A stretch of DNA of 64,000 bases from Micrasema longulum (GCA_022494885.1 JAGVSM010002822.1:310001-374000), one strand, 5' to 3'; counted from the stretch's first letter, positions 11,410-23,409 are shown. Notes: generated by a model from the letters alone, not told the origin. A program made the numbers and translations.

Positions 11410-12490
11410 ACCAACACTATGAAAAAGAAAAATCTATACTTATATTATAAATGCGAAAGTAGGTTTGTTTTTTTTAGTTTCCTTCACGTCTCAACGGAGT
11501 GACCGATTGACATATTTTTTTAGTACAGAAATAGCTGAAGACATAAGACGTAAAATATAATTATTAGGATAAAAAAATACCATGAAAAAAATACATAATA
11601 TATCAATAATAAGCAGCAGTAATTGTAAATGATTAGGCGGTAATGTGGGATATCAAAAAGTTATTAATTTGACATTAATTCTTTCTTTTTTTTTCTTATT
11701 TTTCCTCTCTACGCCCCCAGTGAAGGTTGGAAATAATTATAGCAATTTTCACTTTGTTGTCAGCTGCCCTAAACAAGGACTGAGTGCTGCAATGGAACCA
11801 GTCGCGCAAGTTCTTAAGCCAAGAGATGCGCCTTCTACCTGCACTGCGTCTTGCTTCAACCCTTCCCTGTAGAATGACTTTAAATTTAAATTTGTATAAT
11901 TGACATGCTTTATCTATGGTTAGTCTGGTTTGCTTTTCGTTTTGATTTTATAGTATGATTTAAGATTTATGAACAGAATAACGATGCTACGTTGCCATAG
12001 ACTAACGGATCGTCATATTTTTTTCCATAGTGATAGTTAGAGGAGTGGCAATCAATACAAGCTACTTTCTATCTCGAAAAAAACATTATTCCATTAGAAA
12101 AATAAAAAAATTCAAATATTCAGCGATCTTGATTTTGTTTACTTTTGTACATTAATTTGAAGATATAATGAAAAAGAAAAATTTAAAAAAAAAATGAATT
12201 ACCTAACTAATTTCTCCCTTATTTCATGCAAGTTCAGCCGCGGGTAAAAGCTTGTACTAAAATTAATTTCAGAACACGAATGTTCTTTTGAAGGTACTCA
12301 TATTTGCCACAGTTTTGATATTGTAGATTTTAATACAAATATAATTGATAGGTTGTTATAATGTTCCTAATTGTATATGTCACATAATTATCTTAAAATC
12401 TGAGCACTTTAATGTGCTTTATCAATATAATTTGGCTTCGTCAGGTTTAAAAATATATTAAAATGTATGGTACAATATATAAAACGCCTG
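11410..12490. other. No gene seen
   Basis: No recognisable coding or repeat signal. The ORF at 11645-11872 starts with a hydrophobic run but has no family resemblance, and I treat it as accidental. Confidence 0.5.
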
Positions 12491-12499
12491 CATAACACC

Positions 12500-13170
12500 T
12501 ATTCCCCTCAATTGATGCAAATTGTGGCGACTCACTTGGGCCCAAAAAAGCAAAATGATGAGGTTTGAAAATAGGTGTCTCAGAAAAATCTTGGGTGTGC
12601 GATGGTTTGACTTTGTGCGGAATGAATAAATAAGAGAACGGACGCAGAAAACTCCGGTGACAGCTATCATTAAGCGGAGGCGATACGGTTAAGCTAGGGT
12701 TTCCTAGGACAGCGGTGCCCGCATCTTAACGGCCGTAGTGAACGGTGATGCGGTGGACAGCCGTCGTAACGTCGACTAGAGAGTGGTTTCCTAGGGAAGC
12801 GGTGTTGATAACACCGTTTTCCTAGGAAACCACACTCAGGTCACCGTTACGACGGCTGTCCACCGCATCACCGTTCACTACGGCCGTTAAAATACGGGCA
12901 CCGCTGTCCTAGGAAACCCTAGCTTTAGCTTGGCCGTGTGCTGCGGATGCCTCCTAAGAGCCTTAACTAAGTTTGCCTACTTTACAAGGCATCAGGTTCT
13001 CGACGTCCTGGACGTCCACTGCTGACTGTTCATCGGCAGTTCATGTCAGAACTACGGGACGTCAACCTGATTTAGGAGAATGCACAAGAGTTGGTATCCG
13101 ACAGAGATGCAAGGAGGATCTTTATGGACACCATATGCTCCAACTAGGAAGAAGACATGGATTTATGAAG
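12500..13170 (+). pseudogene. RTE-type endonuclease/RT C-terminal tail, split by a foldback element
   Basis: The plus strand before 12689 reads FENRCLRKILGVRWFDFVRN, then IRERTQ...IIKRRRYG. After 12928 it resumes with GCGGATGCCTCC, then ASGSRRPGRPLLTV and ENAQELVSDRDARRIFMDT. This is the order of the C-terminal tail of RTE/BovB-like LINEs (lRRilGvrw, then the 'RRRlrwlGHvlRM' block, then RRPGRP and 'A.DRdaWR'). The 'tail' is broken by the insertion at 12692-12924 and by several stops. Removing the insertion and one TTA rebuilds the junction around the RRRYR-L-GHVLRM block. Confidence 0.85.
12692..12924. mobile_element. Near-perfect foldback MITE, TTA target duplication
   Basis: The 233 bp element is almost entirely one hairpin. 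The left end AGCTAGGGTTTCCTAGGACA matches the right end in reverse complement, and the arms run to the centre near 12810 (GTGTTGATAACAC) with few mismatches. TTA occurs directly outside both ends (12689-12691 and 12925-12927). A 3 bp TTA/TAA duplication is typical of PIF/Harbinger elements, so a Harbinger-type MITE is the best guess. It is much more G+C-rich than the surrounding DNA and carries no ORF of note. Confidence 0.9.
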
Positions 13171-13179
13171 ATGATGATT

Positions 13180-13924
13180 TGAAACGAGCTTACAGCTTAC
13201 ACCGGAAGCGTGGATTATCAATTCTTTATACCATATTTATTTAGTTTCTATGGAAAGAAAATCAGAATAATTAAGATTCGATAATTTGTCACTAAACCTA
13301 CGGTTTGCGGTTTTTTTAATAATTAAAACAAAAATTCCTTCTACTTAGTTAAGTTCATAAAGTGATCAAAACATTGATTGATAAGATCTAATTAATTAAT
13401 TTCAGGGGTTAATCAGGCATGTAAATCGAGTAAATTTTAATAAAACCACCTAATTAAACTATATCAACGTTTTTGTAAGCAGTATCAAATGAAAACAAGT
13501 AAACTTTAAGATTATTTCAAAATCAAAAACAACTTTCATATTTTGGTGGCCATAAAATAGAATTTAAAAAATTTCATGGATTTGTCCCAAAAATAGACAA
13601 ATTCTTTGCGGGAGGGTTTTCCTGCTATTTTTTAACTTCACAACACACCCCTACGGCATCTACAGGGTTTCTTCGTTGGTTTGTGTAGCGGCGGACTGCA
13701 CAATAAAAGGCGTCGCTTCTCTGTTTGGATTTTTTGGCGGAAGACAGAAGTGATGCAGGAAGGCTCTGGTATTACAGGTGCCAACAAAACGCTGACCGTT
13801 AAGGACTTCTGCGATGAGCTAGTGGAGAAAGATGAAGCGCAGGAAGGGAGTAAAAAAAACATTTGTTTTTCTCTTTATAGCGTCTGTGGCTTATATTGCT
13901 TAATATAACGTGAAATTATTAACA
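13180..13924. other. No gene recognised
   Basis: The ORFs at 13681-13908 (plus) and 13638-13862 (minus) overlap on opposite strands. The plus frame has a charged stretch (VKDFCDELVEKDEAQEG) but no family I can name. It may be repeat-derived. Confidence 0.4.
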
Positions 13925-14139
13925 CTTTGTATCCCGGAGCCGTGTCAACACGTGATTATATAACCATACGTTGTGTCCCGGTATCGTGTTTTCACTTGGT
14001 TTACCAGCTGTCTAAAAAAGTGCATTTTATTGACATCTCGTGACTTTTATAAGTACTTTTTGCTGCTGGTAAACCACGGGACCAGGACACAACGCATGGT
14101 TATTATAATCATGTGTTTACACGGCTCCGGGATACAAAG
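13925..14139. mobile_element. Foldback/MITE, about 215 bp, arms about 75 bp
   Basis: The left arm begins CTTTGTATCCCGGAGCCGTG and ends near GTTTACCAGC. The right arm (about 14065-14139) is its reverse complement with scattered mismatches (CATGCGTTGTGTCC, CTGGTAAACCAC). The loop is about 50 bp. I could not read a confident target duplication, so the superfamily is open. Confidence 0.85.
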
Positions 14140-14368
14140 CACAAATAAAGGAGTGATACCCTGTTTATGTGCGAACATTGCAATGCGCAATGTGGCTCTC
14201 CATAAAGGCTAATGTTGGCAAAACTATCATACAAAAATGACTTATTTAATTGTTTCAAATAAATATGAGAAGTTTGAATTGATTTAACAAATTATTTTGT
14301 TTGATTAATGCACATGCTTAAGTTCAAAAGATTATTTTTATTTTCCTTGTAAGTTTAACTTTAAGTTA

Positions 14369-14844
14369 AATTATTGATATTTTTTCGACAACAATTATCG
14401 AAAATTATAAAACTATTAAGCTTCATTAATTATCTCACAATACATACTTGTATATCAATAAATACTTACTTTGTTATATTTTTCCCGAAATTCAAACATA
14501 AATACCAAAATTCCCCATTACCTATTAAACTCTTAGCCTCACCCTTAACCATTGGTTTTTCCCTCAATTATGATTAATGTACATGTTATAGTTCATAAGA
14601 TTATTTTTATTTTTCTACTTAAGTACCTCTAATTATATAACTATATAATGACATTCAATCCATCTAATCTTCACATTCGTTTGAAAATGCCCTAACAAGG
14701 CGAAACAATTGTCTCGACATTTTTATTTTTATATTTGTAAAAATAAAATAAAGTGTTCAGTAGACTCAAATCAGTGTTTGATTTATAATATTATAAGTTT
14801 AAATATGGAGTTCTACTAAATAATCACCAAATTAATCAATACAT
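14369..14844. mobile_element. Family M element, truncated copy
   Basis: It matches 4388-4912 nearly base for base through ATTTTTTCGACAACAATTAT, CTTAGCCTCACCCTTAACC and GAAAATGCCCTAACAAGGC, then the right end AATATGGAGTTCTAC. The left inverted arm is missing. The ORF at 14374-14577 is a by-product of the element. Confidence 0.85.
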
Positions 14845-17035
14845 TTTCATAATTATGACACTTTTAAGAAACCCTCTCAAAGCATGAAATTTCACAAAAA
14901 TGGGCCGGGCACAGGGTAAATTCTATGTGTGTTCGGCCGGTACTAAAAGTGTTCATAAAAAACAATCGTCCATTTTATTTTGTCAGTGGTTTTTTTTCGG
15001 GTTTTTTTAATGCTTTTATTAAACCTACCTCAAACATTTTTACGTTAATGAATGTATGTAATTCTGTGACGTTTGCGTATCTGAGATTTTATTCTCCCGC
15101 TGTTATTAAATTACGAACGGTGTTCGTACGAAAATGGAAACGTTATCATTAAAACTGTTATTGTTTTGTAAAACAATAAATTTTAATTTCGATCTAAGTC
15201 ACGGGTTGGAAATAAATTCCAAATCGACAAATTGGTATTATGTAATTACTCGAAAATGATATTACATTTATTTTTATGTGTCTTGCTATAATTTATCACT
15301 TTACATTGTCTCTGTTTCCTACTACATATAGTTAGGCACGGTGCACTATGAAAGACGTCTGCATAAATTTAAGAAATAATGTTTTCGACGTATATTTTTT
15401 TATTGAGGCTATTTACCAAAACATGATAAAATTGACCGAAAATAATTTAAATGCCTGTAAATCGCAATAAAATAACATAAATTACAAAACTAAAAAAGAC
15501 AATCGACCACAATATGTACAAGATCAACATAATGCATATACAGGGTGGCCGAAGAAGAGACGTCCAAAGAAAAAAATTAGGTGCCTCGTGTTAAGGGGTA
15601 TTCGAATCACCCCCATGTATGTTCCGCGATATTGCATAGTTTTCGAGTTATGATTTTTAAATTGGTTTTTGAAAATATTCGACCGGATCAGTTTTAATCA
15701 TTTTTTTTTAATTTGTGGAAGGTTTTTTTGAAATTATTTAAGGCATCTTATTTCATTTGAATTGTGCTTTTATGCATCAAATAATCAACTTCCTTACATT
15801 AATCGAACCTCCAAAAGTTTTGACCTAAAATTGAGAATTTACGTTCGAGCGAGTCAGACTTGAATTTTCAACATAAAATTAAAAATCTAAAAAGACAATT
15901 CTTTTGTTTTTGGATAACTTTGAAAACTGTTCTAGACTCTCAGCTTTCATAATAATACAAAAAAAGTATGACTTAAAGGGCTATTATTCGCTGAAATCAG
16001 CCTTCAAAGATACTGAGGCGGAAAATTCCTAAGATAGTCATTTGATTTTTAAAAAAAAAATGCATTTTTTATCATTTCCAAGGCAAATTATGATAGAAAG
16101 TGTGTAAAATAACAAAAAAAGTCAGAAATTTAAGTTCTGGATATTTTAAGTTAAATCATGAATGTTTTCTGCGGAATGTTTTCGGACATTGAGTTGTCCG
16201 TTAATCCTTTTTACCTAAAATAACAATGGATTAGGTAATGAATATTGCCGTCTCTCTCGGGAGCGCACGCTGATTTTGATTTTACTTTTATTTTACTATT
16301 ACAGGCTTAAATTATGTATAACGTTTCTATGTAATTTTTACAAATGTCTAAAATTCTGAATATTTCGTATTTTCCTTAATGTAACACGACGTTACAGCAC
16401 CGTTTACAAAAGATTTTTTTTAGCTCAGCCTTTTAAGTTCATATATCCGGCTATTAGGTAGGGAGCGATTGCTTCACGTCCTCAGATTTGACCAGTGCAT
16501 CGAGGAAGCGGTTTCTTGTGTGATATATAGCAACATGTTAACATAACATTTTTTTGTTTTAAGGAATAACCCGCTAAGCCTCCATTTTGAAACTTGTCAG
16601 CAGGTGGGGTAGAGGGAATATGGAAGGAGGTTGTGAAAAATACACCACAACACCCCAGATCAATTGAGAAAAAATCTTTCTTGGATTTTTTACTTGCAAC
16701 TGGCGAGAATCAAACCCACTACGCCAGTTTCACAGTTGGCCGTCTAACCAATGAATTCGAGGTATAATTGATTTTACAAGTTGGTACATAAAAAGGGAAT
16801 TTAATCTGGTATAGCGAAGAGGACAACGGAAACCAATATTTTGTAAAAGATACGGCGAATCAACTAAATTATTTAGAATTTTAAAAAGAAAAATTAAATC
16901 ACAATTAAGGCGTCTTTTTTGTAGTGATTCTATATTAAATTAATCAAAGATGCGCCGTAATCATTTTCAATGTTTCCAAAACGATATTCCCGGCTCCTTT
17001 TAAATTTCTTTTTAATGTTTTCAATTTGATTAATA
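14845..17035. other. No gene seen; two possible repeat pieces
   Basis: There is no coding region I can support. TATACAGGGTGGCC at 15538-15551 looks like the TACAGGGTG-type ends common on arthropod transposons, but no partner end was found. The stretch 16745-16900 recurs at 43137-43292 and is listed separately. Confidence 0.4.
16745..16900. repeat. Unassigned dispersed repeat, copy 1
   Basis: TTCGAGGTATAATTG, GGGAATTTAATCTGGTATAG and GAGGACAACGGAAACCAAT occur here in the same order as at 43137-43292, with high identity. On the minus strand neither copy gives a domain I recognise. The sequence left of this copy (16690-16750) looks tRNA-like on the minus strand (GGTTAGACGGC...GGTTTGATTC). Confidence 0.75.
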
Positions 17036-17037
17036 TA

Positions 17038-17524
17038 CAGGATTACTGGTTAAGTCGACCTAGATCCTTTAAGGTGTTGTTGTTTTCATCGTTCTCGGCA
17101 GATTTGTCTATGAAACACCATATAATATTTGAGATATTTTTTCATTCATCTGCAGTATGACTGTCATAGACTTTTTTTAAATATTTCTAAAAGAAAAAAA
17201 TATTTTTTATGAATTTATTTCAATTTATAACTCTCAATCGTCTACTATGACCCAGTCGGTTCAGTGAACTGCAGTTTTAGGGTTAAGAATAATAAAGCAG
17301 CATATTTACTACACAAAAATTATAAACACAAATAAATTAGAGGCAAAAAAATCCAAAAAATTAGGCCAATAGACAAAAATCTGATTTAAAAAAAAAAATA
17401 CTTCAATATGCAATATCTTGAAAACAGTTTAGTTTGGAGTCAAATGTTTGATAGTCAAATCTGTCAAGAATGGTGGAAACTTCAATACCTTAAAGGATCT
17501 AGGTCGACTTAACCCGTAATCTTG
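17038..17524. mobile_element. TA-flanked TIR element, 487 bp
   Basis: Inverted ends of about 40 bp: left CAGGATTACTGGTTAAGTCG, then ACCTAGATCCTTTAAGGT; right, read inward, CAAGATTACGGGTTAAGTCG with the same continuation. TA flanks both ends (17036-17037 and 17525-17526). The interior shows no transposase. It fits a Tc1/mariner-type MITE. Confidence 0.85.
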
Positions 17525-17526
17525 TA

Positions 17527-18167
17527 TACATTATACTGAGGGCACCATACTAATATGATAAATTAAGAAGCCGATATTGGGATCAGTTACCGTAGGCACT
17601 AGTAATTAAATAACTGTTATCCTAGGTCGCTGGAGCATTAATATTTCGGGTGTCGGGCCTTTCATTTGTATTACATTGTGACGTTTATCAAATTAAAATG
17701 GGTTTTTAATCGAAGGATAGTTTTTGCGATGCAAGGCCAGACTGGTTACATTAAAATTATCCTAACTTGTGGAAGTTAATTACTAACTGGAACATAACTT
17801 AGTCACATATTCTGTTTGATTGCCAATTATTGCATTATGTTGTAATTTGTATAAATAGAATTTAAGTACTTGTTGTTTTTTGATATTATCTCATTCCCAG
17901 GTGATTAGAGTGACGTTAAACTGACTTGTACCATTTGGTCGATCAAGTTTCTTTAATGAAACATTTTGTAACTGTATTTTTTGATTAAAAAAATATTAGC
18001 TTTATTTAGTTTGACTACTTTTATTTTACTACTATCTTCACTATCATTTAAAAATAGAAATAAGCCCAGTTATGATATGATTCTACTTCAGGATAAAACA
18101 GGAGTCCACATTTTGAAGTTTTGCAGTTAAAAAAAATGCAGAAATTATCGAAATAAGCTATTTAATG
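17527..18167. other. No gene seen
   Basis: A+T-rich, with no ORF of interest and no repeat partner noted. Confidence 0.5.
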
Positions 18168-18800
18168 TGTAACAACAGGAATGGAGAATATCTTAATGAA
18201 AGGAATATGGAAGTCGAGGCATTTACAGGGCTAATGACCTGTCGTTGGCTAGTTTGTGGCCACTTTACACACCGTGTAAAATTCACAATTTTGCCTATGT
18301 TTGAACATCTATGTTTCGTAAATTTTTCCATTTGTTGATTTTAGTGAAGTTAAAGAGCTGAAACCTTTATTGTTATGAAGAGATTCATCTGACTAAATTA
18401 TTTCACATACTAGGCAACGCCTACAAACAATTTTCCGATTCCTAATGTACCAGTAGGTTTTATTACAATATTTAAGTTTGTCCAAATTTTTGTAGACAAA
18501 ATACTAGATTTCTCGGGAATTTGAAAATTGAAAAATTGTTTTCAGGCGTTGAATGAATGTGAAATAATTCAGTAAGATGAATCTCTCCGCAACAACAAAG
18601 GTTTCAGCTCTTTAACTTCACTAAAATCAACAATTGGAAGAATTAAAGAAATATGGATGTTAAAACATAGACAAAATTGTGAATGTTACACAGTGTGTAA
18701 AGTGGCCACTTAAACCAGCCAATGACAGGTCATAAGCCATGTAAATGCCTCGACTGCCATATTCCCTTCTTTAAGGTATTCTCGATCCCTGTTGTAATTT
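18168..18800. mobile_element. Family X long-TIR element, complete copy
   Basis: Two inverted arms of about 270 bp (about 18168-18435 and 18545-18800) face each other across about 110 bp. The outer end is TAACAACAGGGAT(C/G)GAGAA, followed by GGCATTTACAGGGCTAATGACCTG, the GTGGCCAC-TTTACACAC block and the inner block AAAGAGCTGAAACCTTTAT. It has no coding capacity. At least eight other places in the window carry pieces of the same family. The long arms and tiny core suggest a foldback-type or MITE DNA transposon; the superfamily is not determined. Confidence 0.85.
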
Positions 18801-19477
18801 GTTAATCTTAATGACTTCCGAGTGGGTGAAATCCAGGATTTTTTTCTATAAACATTTGGTCAAACTCAACTATTGTATTTTATATGTAATAAAACACTGA
18901 ACTCCACTTCGTCATAAAAAATGTTTTTTTAAGTTGAAATACAAATCAGAAGTTCATTTTGTTTTAATACAAAAACATCATTAGTCTTAGATACGTTATT
19001 TCTAAAAACAAATTAAGGAAATAAGAAATATTTGCGTTTTTATTATTTAACCGATTTTTCCGATTTTGGGGCCATTTAAATGAGTTGTAAGTAATTCATT
19101 AGTAGAAAATGGGAACCAAGTTGACGTAGATAGTTATTATTTTACATTTAAATGTTAACTTTCATTGTAAGACAGGGTCTGAAAGATAACTTAATCTAAA
19201 ATTAAATTATTTCATAAAAAAAGTAATATGCGAAGGATTTGCCCTAAGGAAATTCAGTTTTAAATAGACTTGTAAAAAAATCGCATAATTTTTATGATTC
19301 TGGCTACGCCCGTTTATCATATCCACTGAATCAGTTTTAATTCAATAGCCAAGCAAGTATCGCAAGGTTAATAAAAAAGGCCGATTTACATTCCTTAACA
19401 CTGGTCAGGTTTCGAGGCGACAATTTTAATTTATTCTAAATGTACGCGGCGGATAAATATAATTTTAATATAAAACA
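18801..19477. other. No gene seen
   Basis: Nothing recognised. Confidence 0.5.
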
Positions 19478-20250
19478 ATGCAGAATCCACAGAGGGTGAA
19501 ACTCAAACTCTGTTGGCTTATGTACAGGTCACTGCGTAACTGTGCTCAGGAATATCTAAAAGATTATGCATTCCAGATGAACCTGACAGATGTTTTACGG
19601 TTAGATCAGCTGCGTCTTTGGCAATGGGAACAAATATTACACCTGTATTCAACCAGCGCCTGTGAATAATTGAAATTGTGATTCGGTGAACGCGCATTTT
19701 CGGTCGCAGGCCCTGTGGCGTGGAATGCTCTGCCCGGGTGCGAAACTGTGAGAGTGAAATGATGTTTCGCAAGAAACATAAAACCCACCAGTTCTGTAAA
19801 TCATTTGCATAAACCCGTGGCATGCTATGAAAAAATCAATGGTTCTACTTAAATTATGAGTTTTAAGTCAAAATTTAATAAATATTTATAGAATCTCTTT
19901 GTAAAGGCCAATGAATGACTTATCCACGATATTAGAATAGGTACAAACAAAATTATTAATTAAATATTACAATGTTGCTTGTAATAATTATTTATTCATT
20001 TATTGACGGACTTATGCAGTCTATTCACTGGTAAATACAATTTCTTATGATAATTCTTTTTTACTATTTAAAGTTTCACTTTTTATTTTGCATGGCAGTA
20101 AGCTTCTTATTGTTTCTAAATGTATACAAAAAAGCATTGTTTATCTTTTAAATTTTTACGCACTATGTTTGTACTTACCTGTATATTTTTTGTAAATGCC
20201 CCTTGGGCGTATTGTAAAATTAAATAAATAAAAATAAATAAATAAAGGTA
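19478..20250 (+). pseudogene. LINE RT C-terminal remnant with 3' tail
   Basis: The plus strand gives VKLKLCWLMYRSLRNCAQEY, then, after frameshifts, FGERAFSVAGPVAWNALP (about 19682-19735). The FG.RAFSVAGP..WN.LP block is the hallmark C-terminus of CR1/Jockey-group LINE proteins. The 3' untranslated part ends with TGCCCCTTGGGCG, a short hairpin, followed by an (AAATA)n tail at about 20220-20248. The catalytic RT domain is missing. Confidence 0.88.
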
Positions 20251-21240
20251 TGAAAACTAAATAAATGTATCAAATGAAAACTAAATAAAATTAAAGCTAT
20301 GACAAAATTTTTTTACTACTATTGGTAGAATAATGTTTATATCAATATAAGTATTAGGTTCATTTTTTTTCTTTTTGAAAACGTTAATGTAAATATATGT
20401 ATTTAATTATTATAAAAATTATATTAAGTAGTAATATTGTATACTTATATTTGTTATCTGAATATTTTATTTTTTTTAATATCTTTTTTATTCAGCTCAA
20501 TATCTTTCAGGCATTGTATACTGATAACAGAAGGAATTGGTGGACTGTATAGAAATTGTACTCACTATAAAATTCTTCCGATTGTTTCTTTTATGAATCA
20601 CTCCACTTTTACTATCGTACAGATACCGGTATCGAGTAGATGTTGATGAAATATACGTTTTAGGCTGTTTATGTCAGTTTGCAGGTGCAGGTATATCACA
20701 AGGATATATCAATGTAACACTTTTCACAGATATGGTCATCATATGATTATTTATGCAAATTATTATTTTTTGTGAAATATTTGACATCGATTGTAAAGCG
20801 ATAAATATATTCATCATCTCGCTGAGTAAATAATACGTGGTTTTATCTTCTAAATGTAATATATCGAAGAGTTAAATAAAATAATATAAAGGGTTGAGGT
20901 GAGATTTTCAATAAAAATAAACAAAATACAAGAAAAATCTATCTTGGAGCTAGCGCGAAAGCAAAAAATAAAATAACGAAGATTTATGTCAAGTTTTGAC
21001 GCATCACGGGTTGGTTTTGGCCTACAGATTTTCCATTTTATTGACGTATTATAAGAGATTCGATGAATCCTTTGTAAATAATAATATACAAATACATTTC
21101 TTGATTCGAGATGGTCACGTTGCGGTCAGGATTTGGAGATCAGCTTTCCAAATTTTGACCTCCTTTGTTAACGGATTTTTTGAGATAGAGAGAATTATCC
21201 CGTTAGGTTGTTCAACCTTATTTCGATATAAACCGTTTTG
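20251..21240. other. No gene recognised
   Basis: The 81-codon frame at 20996-21241 directly precedes an RTE tail, but its translation does not look like RT. Nothing else is seen. Confidence 0.4.
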
Positions 21241-21243
21241 ACA

Positions 21244-21695
21244 ACATTTCTGAGTTCGTGCACCCATCACCACCTGTATTCCTGGACAACGGTTTTACGG
21301 CAACTGCAAAAGTAAAATATCTAGGGCACATACTGACTGATGATTATAAAGATGATCAGGACATAGAGAGACAGAGAAGGGTCATCAATGTCAGGGCCTC
21401 TATGCTAGCAAGATGCTTCTTTCAGTGCAGTAACGAAGTAAATAAAATCATCTTTACTTCGTATTTGACGTCCATGTATACAGCGGAACTATGGAACAAT
21501 TATACGCTAGCAGCATGGAATAAATTAAGGGTCACGTATAATAATTCATACAGGCAATTATTCGGACTGCCTAGGTACTGCAGTGCCTACGAAATGTTTA
21601 CAGCTGGGCGGGTAAACGCTTTCGCTGCCCTACTTCGCCAAAGAGCCTGGAGCCTATGGGAACGCCTGAAAAGCTCTAATAACGCGCTCCTCTAA
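21244..21695 (+). pseudogene. RTE-like reverse transcriptase C-terminal remnant
   Basis: The open frame reads AKVKYLGHILTDDYKDDQDI, then ERQRRVINVRASMLARCFFQC and later YNNSYRQLFGLPRYCSAYEM. The YLG-x-IL block with DDxDIxRQRR followed by 'NMLARkF..Cs.evK..lF' is the thumb and connection region of a LINE family widespread in arthropods. The fragment has no internal stop but lacks the fingers, palm and YADD box, so it is a 5'-truncated remnant. The start is not a real translation start; the frame is open further upstream (NISEFVHP). Confidence 0.9.
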
Positions 21696-22209
21696 GCCAC
21701 TGCAGGGTGGATCCATTCACCGTTGTTCGAGCAATGGCGGGATATGCTAAGACCACCATAAGTGCTACAAATATAAAATTTTGTTTTATGTTTATATGGT
21801 AGAATTGGCTCTGTACTATATAGCCATTTTACTGGAATCATAAAAAAATGCAAATGTGCCGCGAATAACGAGGCTAATACCGCTCCTAGGAATTAATTCG
21901 TTACACTATACGAAAATGTATATTTGCATAAAACTTTTCACTTAACCTCCCCTTGTAATCGAGGGCTATTCTACAAAAAATTGGACCTACTCAAGTTTTT
22001 GCTAACTTATATTATTTAATGTCTGCAGAAAAATAATACTTTTTAAACATTCCTTCACGTAGACTTACAATATATATATATTATAATACAATGTTATTAT
22101 TTCATAATGACACCACAACTTAAATATGCGAAACCAAACATTACAAAAGTTAATTAGTTTTTTTTCGTTTTAAATACTACAGAACTCTCTGTACTTTGAG
22201 TATTAACTC
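21696..22209. other. No gene seen
   Basis: Probably the 3' flank of the preceding LINE followed by plain A+T-rich DNA. Confidence 0.4.
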
Positions 22210-22590
22210 GTTTATCCCAAACGAGAAAGTTCAGTGCAACGAGAAATGTTTTTTTTTAATGTGGTAAAAATTAAAGCATCTAATTTTACGGAGAAGTTTC
22301 TCGAAAATGTATGTAAAAAAATGATAAAAACTATTTTAACTTGTAAAAATTAAGTACTTTTTACTACGTCATAAGCCCTTCCAAATCAACCAATGATAGC
22401 GTTGTGATAGATTTCTGGGAAGCCAACTCACCAATCAGCAGAATTCACAGGCAAGAACTTGTGACGTCGCGAGCGGAGTAATTACAATATTACAAAATTT
22501 CACGGCGCTGATAAATAAATAAAAAAATAATAATAAAAATAATAAATTATATTTTTAAACTTAATTTGACAGTTTATTATCATTAAAAGA
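22210..22590 (+). mobile_element. Family S MITE-like repeat, copy 2
   Basis: It starts AACGAGAAAGTTCAGTGCAACG, contains GGTAAAAATTAAAGCATCT, AATCAACCAATGATAGCG and TTGTGACGTCGCGAGCGGAG, and ends near TTAATTTGACAGTTTATT. It abuts the X element at 22592. Confidence 0.8.
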
Positions 22591-22591
22591 T

Positions 22592-23409
22592 GGTGCAGAG
22601 ATGAAGAACATTTAAGAGAAGGTAATATAGAAGTCTAGGCATCTATACGGCTTATAACCTGCCAATGGCTGGTTTAAGTGGCCACTTCACACACTGTCAC
22701 CATTCTGCCCATATTTGAACATTTATATTCCTTCAATTCTTTCATCTGTTGATGTATGTGAAGTTAATACACATTTGGTCATAATATTCATAATAACAAT
22801 ACGCGTTATTCAAGGAATCTTCAGGTGTCTAAGTTTCGCTCAACAAAGTTTGGCAGTAGGTCCTTGGAAAATATTGGCCATTCCGAATATAATAAACTGC
22901 CTGATGAGCTAAGGCACGAAAAACTGAATAAAAAATCCAGAAGTGTCGCAATTAAAAAATATTTCTTAAATCTTTTTGATATTGATAATTATGAATGTAG
23001 TTTATATAAGATGATGTTTTATGTTTCTTGTACAATAATGTTTTCTTTTTATTTCGGATGTATTAATTTGTATTATATTATGTACTGTCAAAAAAATGTT
23101 TTTTCTTACGTGCGGTCCCAAATGAGTTTCTCATAACTCCTGGGAGTATAATGTGTAATTTTTTGTATTATGTGTTTTATTAATGATAAAAAAAGTGCTG
23201 AAACCTTTATTTATGCGGGAGAGATTCACATACATCAACATATGAAAGAATTGAAGGAATATAGATGTTGAAATATAGGCAGAATTATGAATGTTACATA
23301 GTGTGTAAAGTGGCCACTTAAACCAGCCATTGACAGGTCATAAGCCCTGTATATGCCTAGACTTCTATATTATCTTATCTTAAATGTTCTTCATCTCTGT
23401 TGTAATATG
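22592..23409. mobile_element. Family X element split by a LINE tail
   Basis: X arms lie at 22592-22765 and about 23198-23409, in inverted orientation (GCCAATGGCTGGTTTAAGTG / CACTTAAACCAGCCATTGAC). Between them sits a plus-strand LINE 3' end that interrupts the X sequence between GTGAAGTTAA and GTGCTGAAACC. In the intact copy at 18168 these two blocks are adjacent. Confidence 0.85.
22815..23195 (+). pseudogene. LINE RT C-terminus and 3' UTR inserted in family X
   Basis: The frame reads STKFGSRSLENIGHSEYNKL and PDELRHEKLNKKS..VAIKKYFL. This is the last block of a LINE protein (FG.RSL...G...YN.LP.e.R). It is followed by an untranslated stretch ending in ATTAATGATAAAAAAA. It is only the extreme 3' end of the element. 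Confidence 0.85.

Noticed and set aside
13681..13908. 75-codon plus-strand ORF with a charged stretch
   Set aside because: An overlapping ORF on the other strand is equally long, there is no domain, and it lies between transposon fragments. No support for a gene.
15538..15551. Transposon terminus TATACAGGGTGGCC
   Set aside because: No inverted partner or target duplication could be found, so no element is called.
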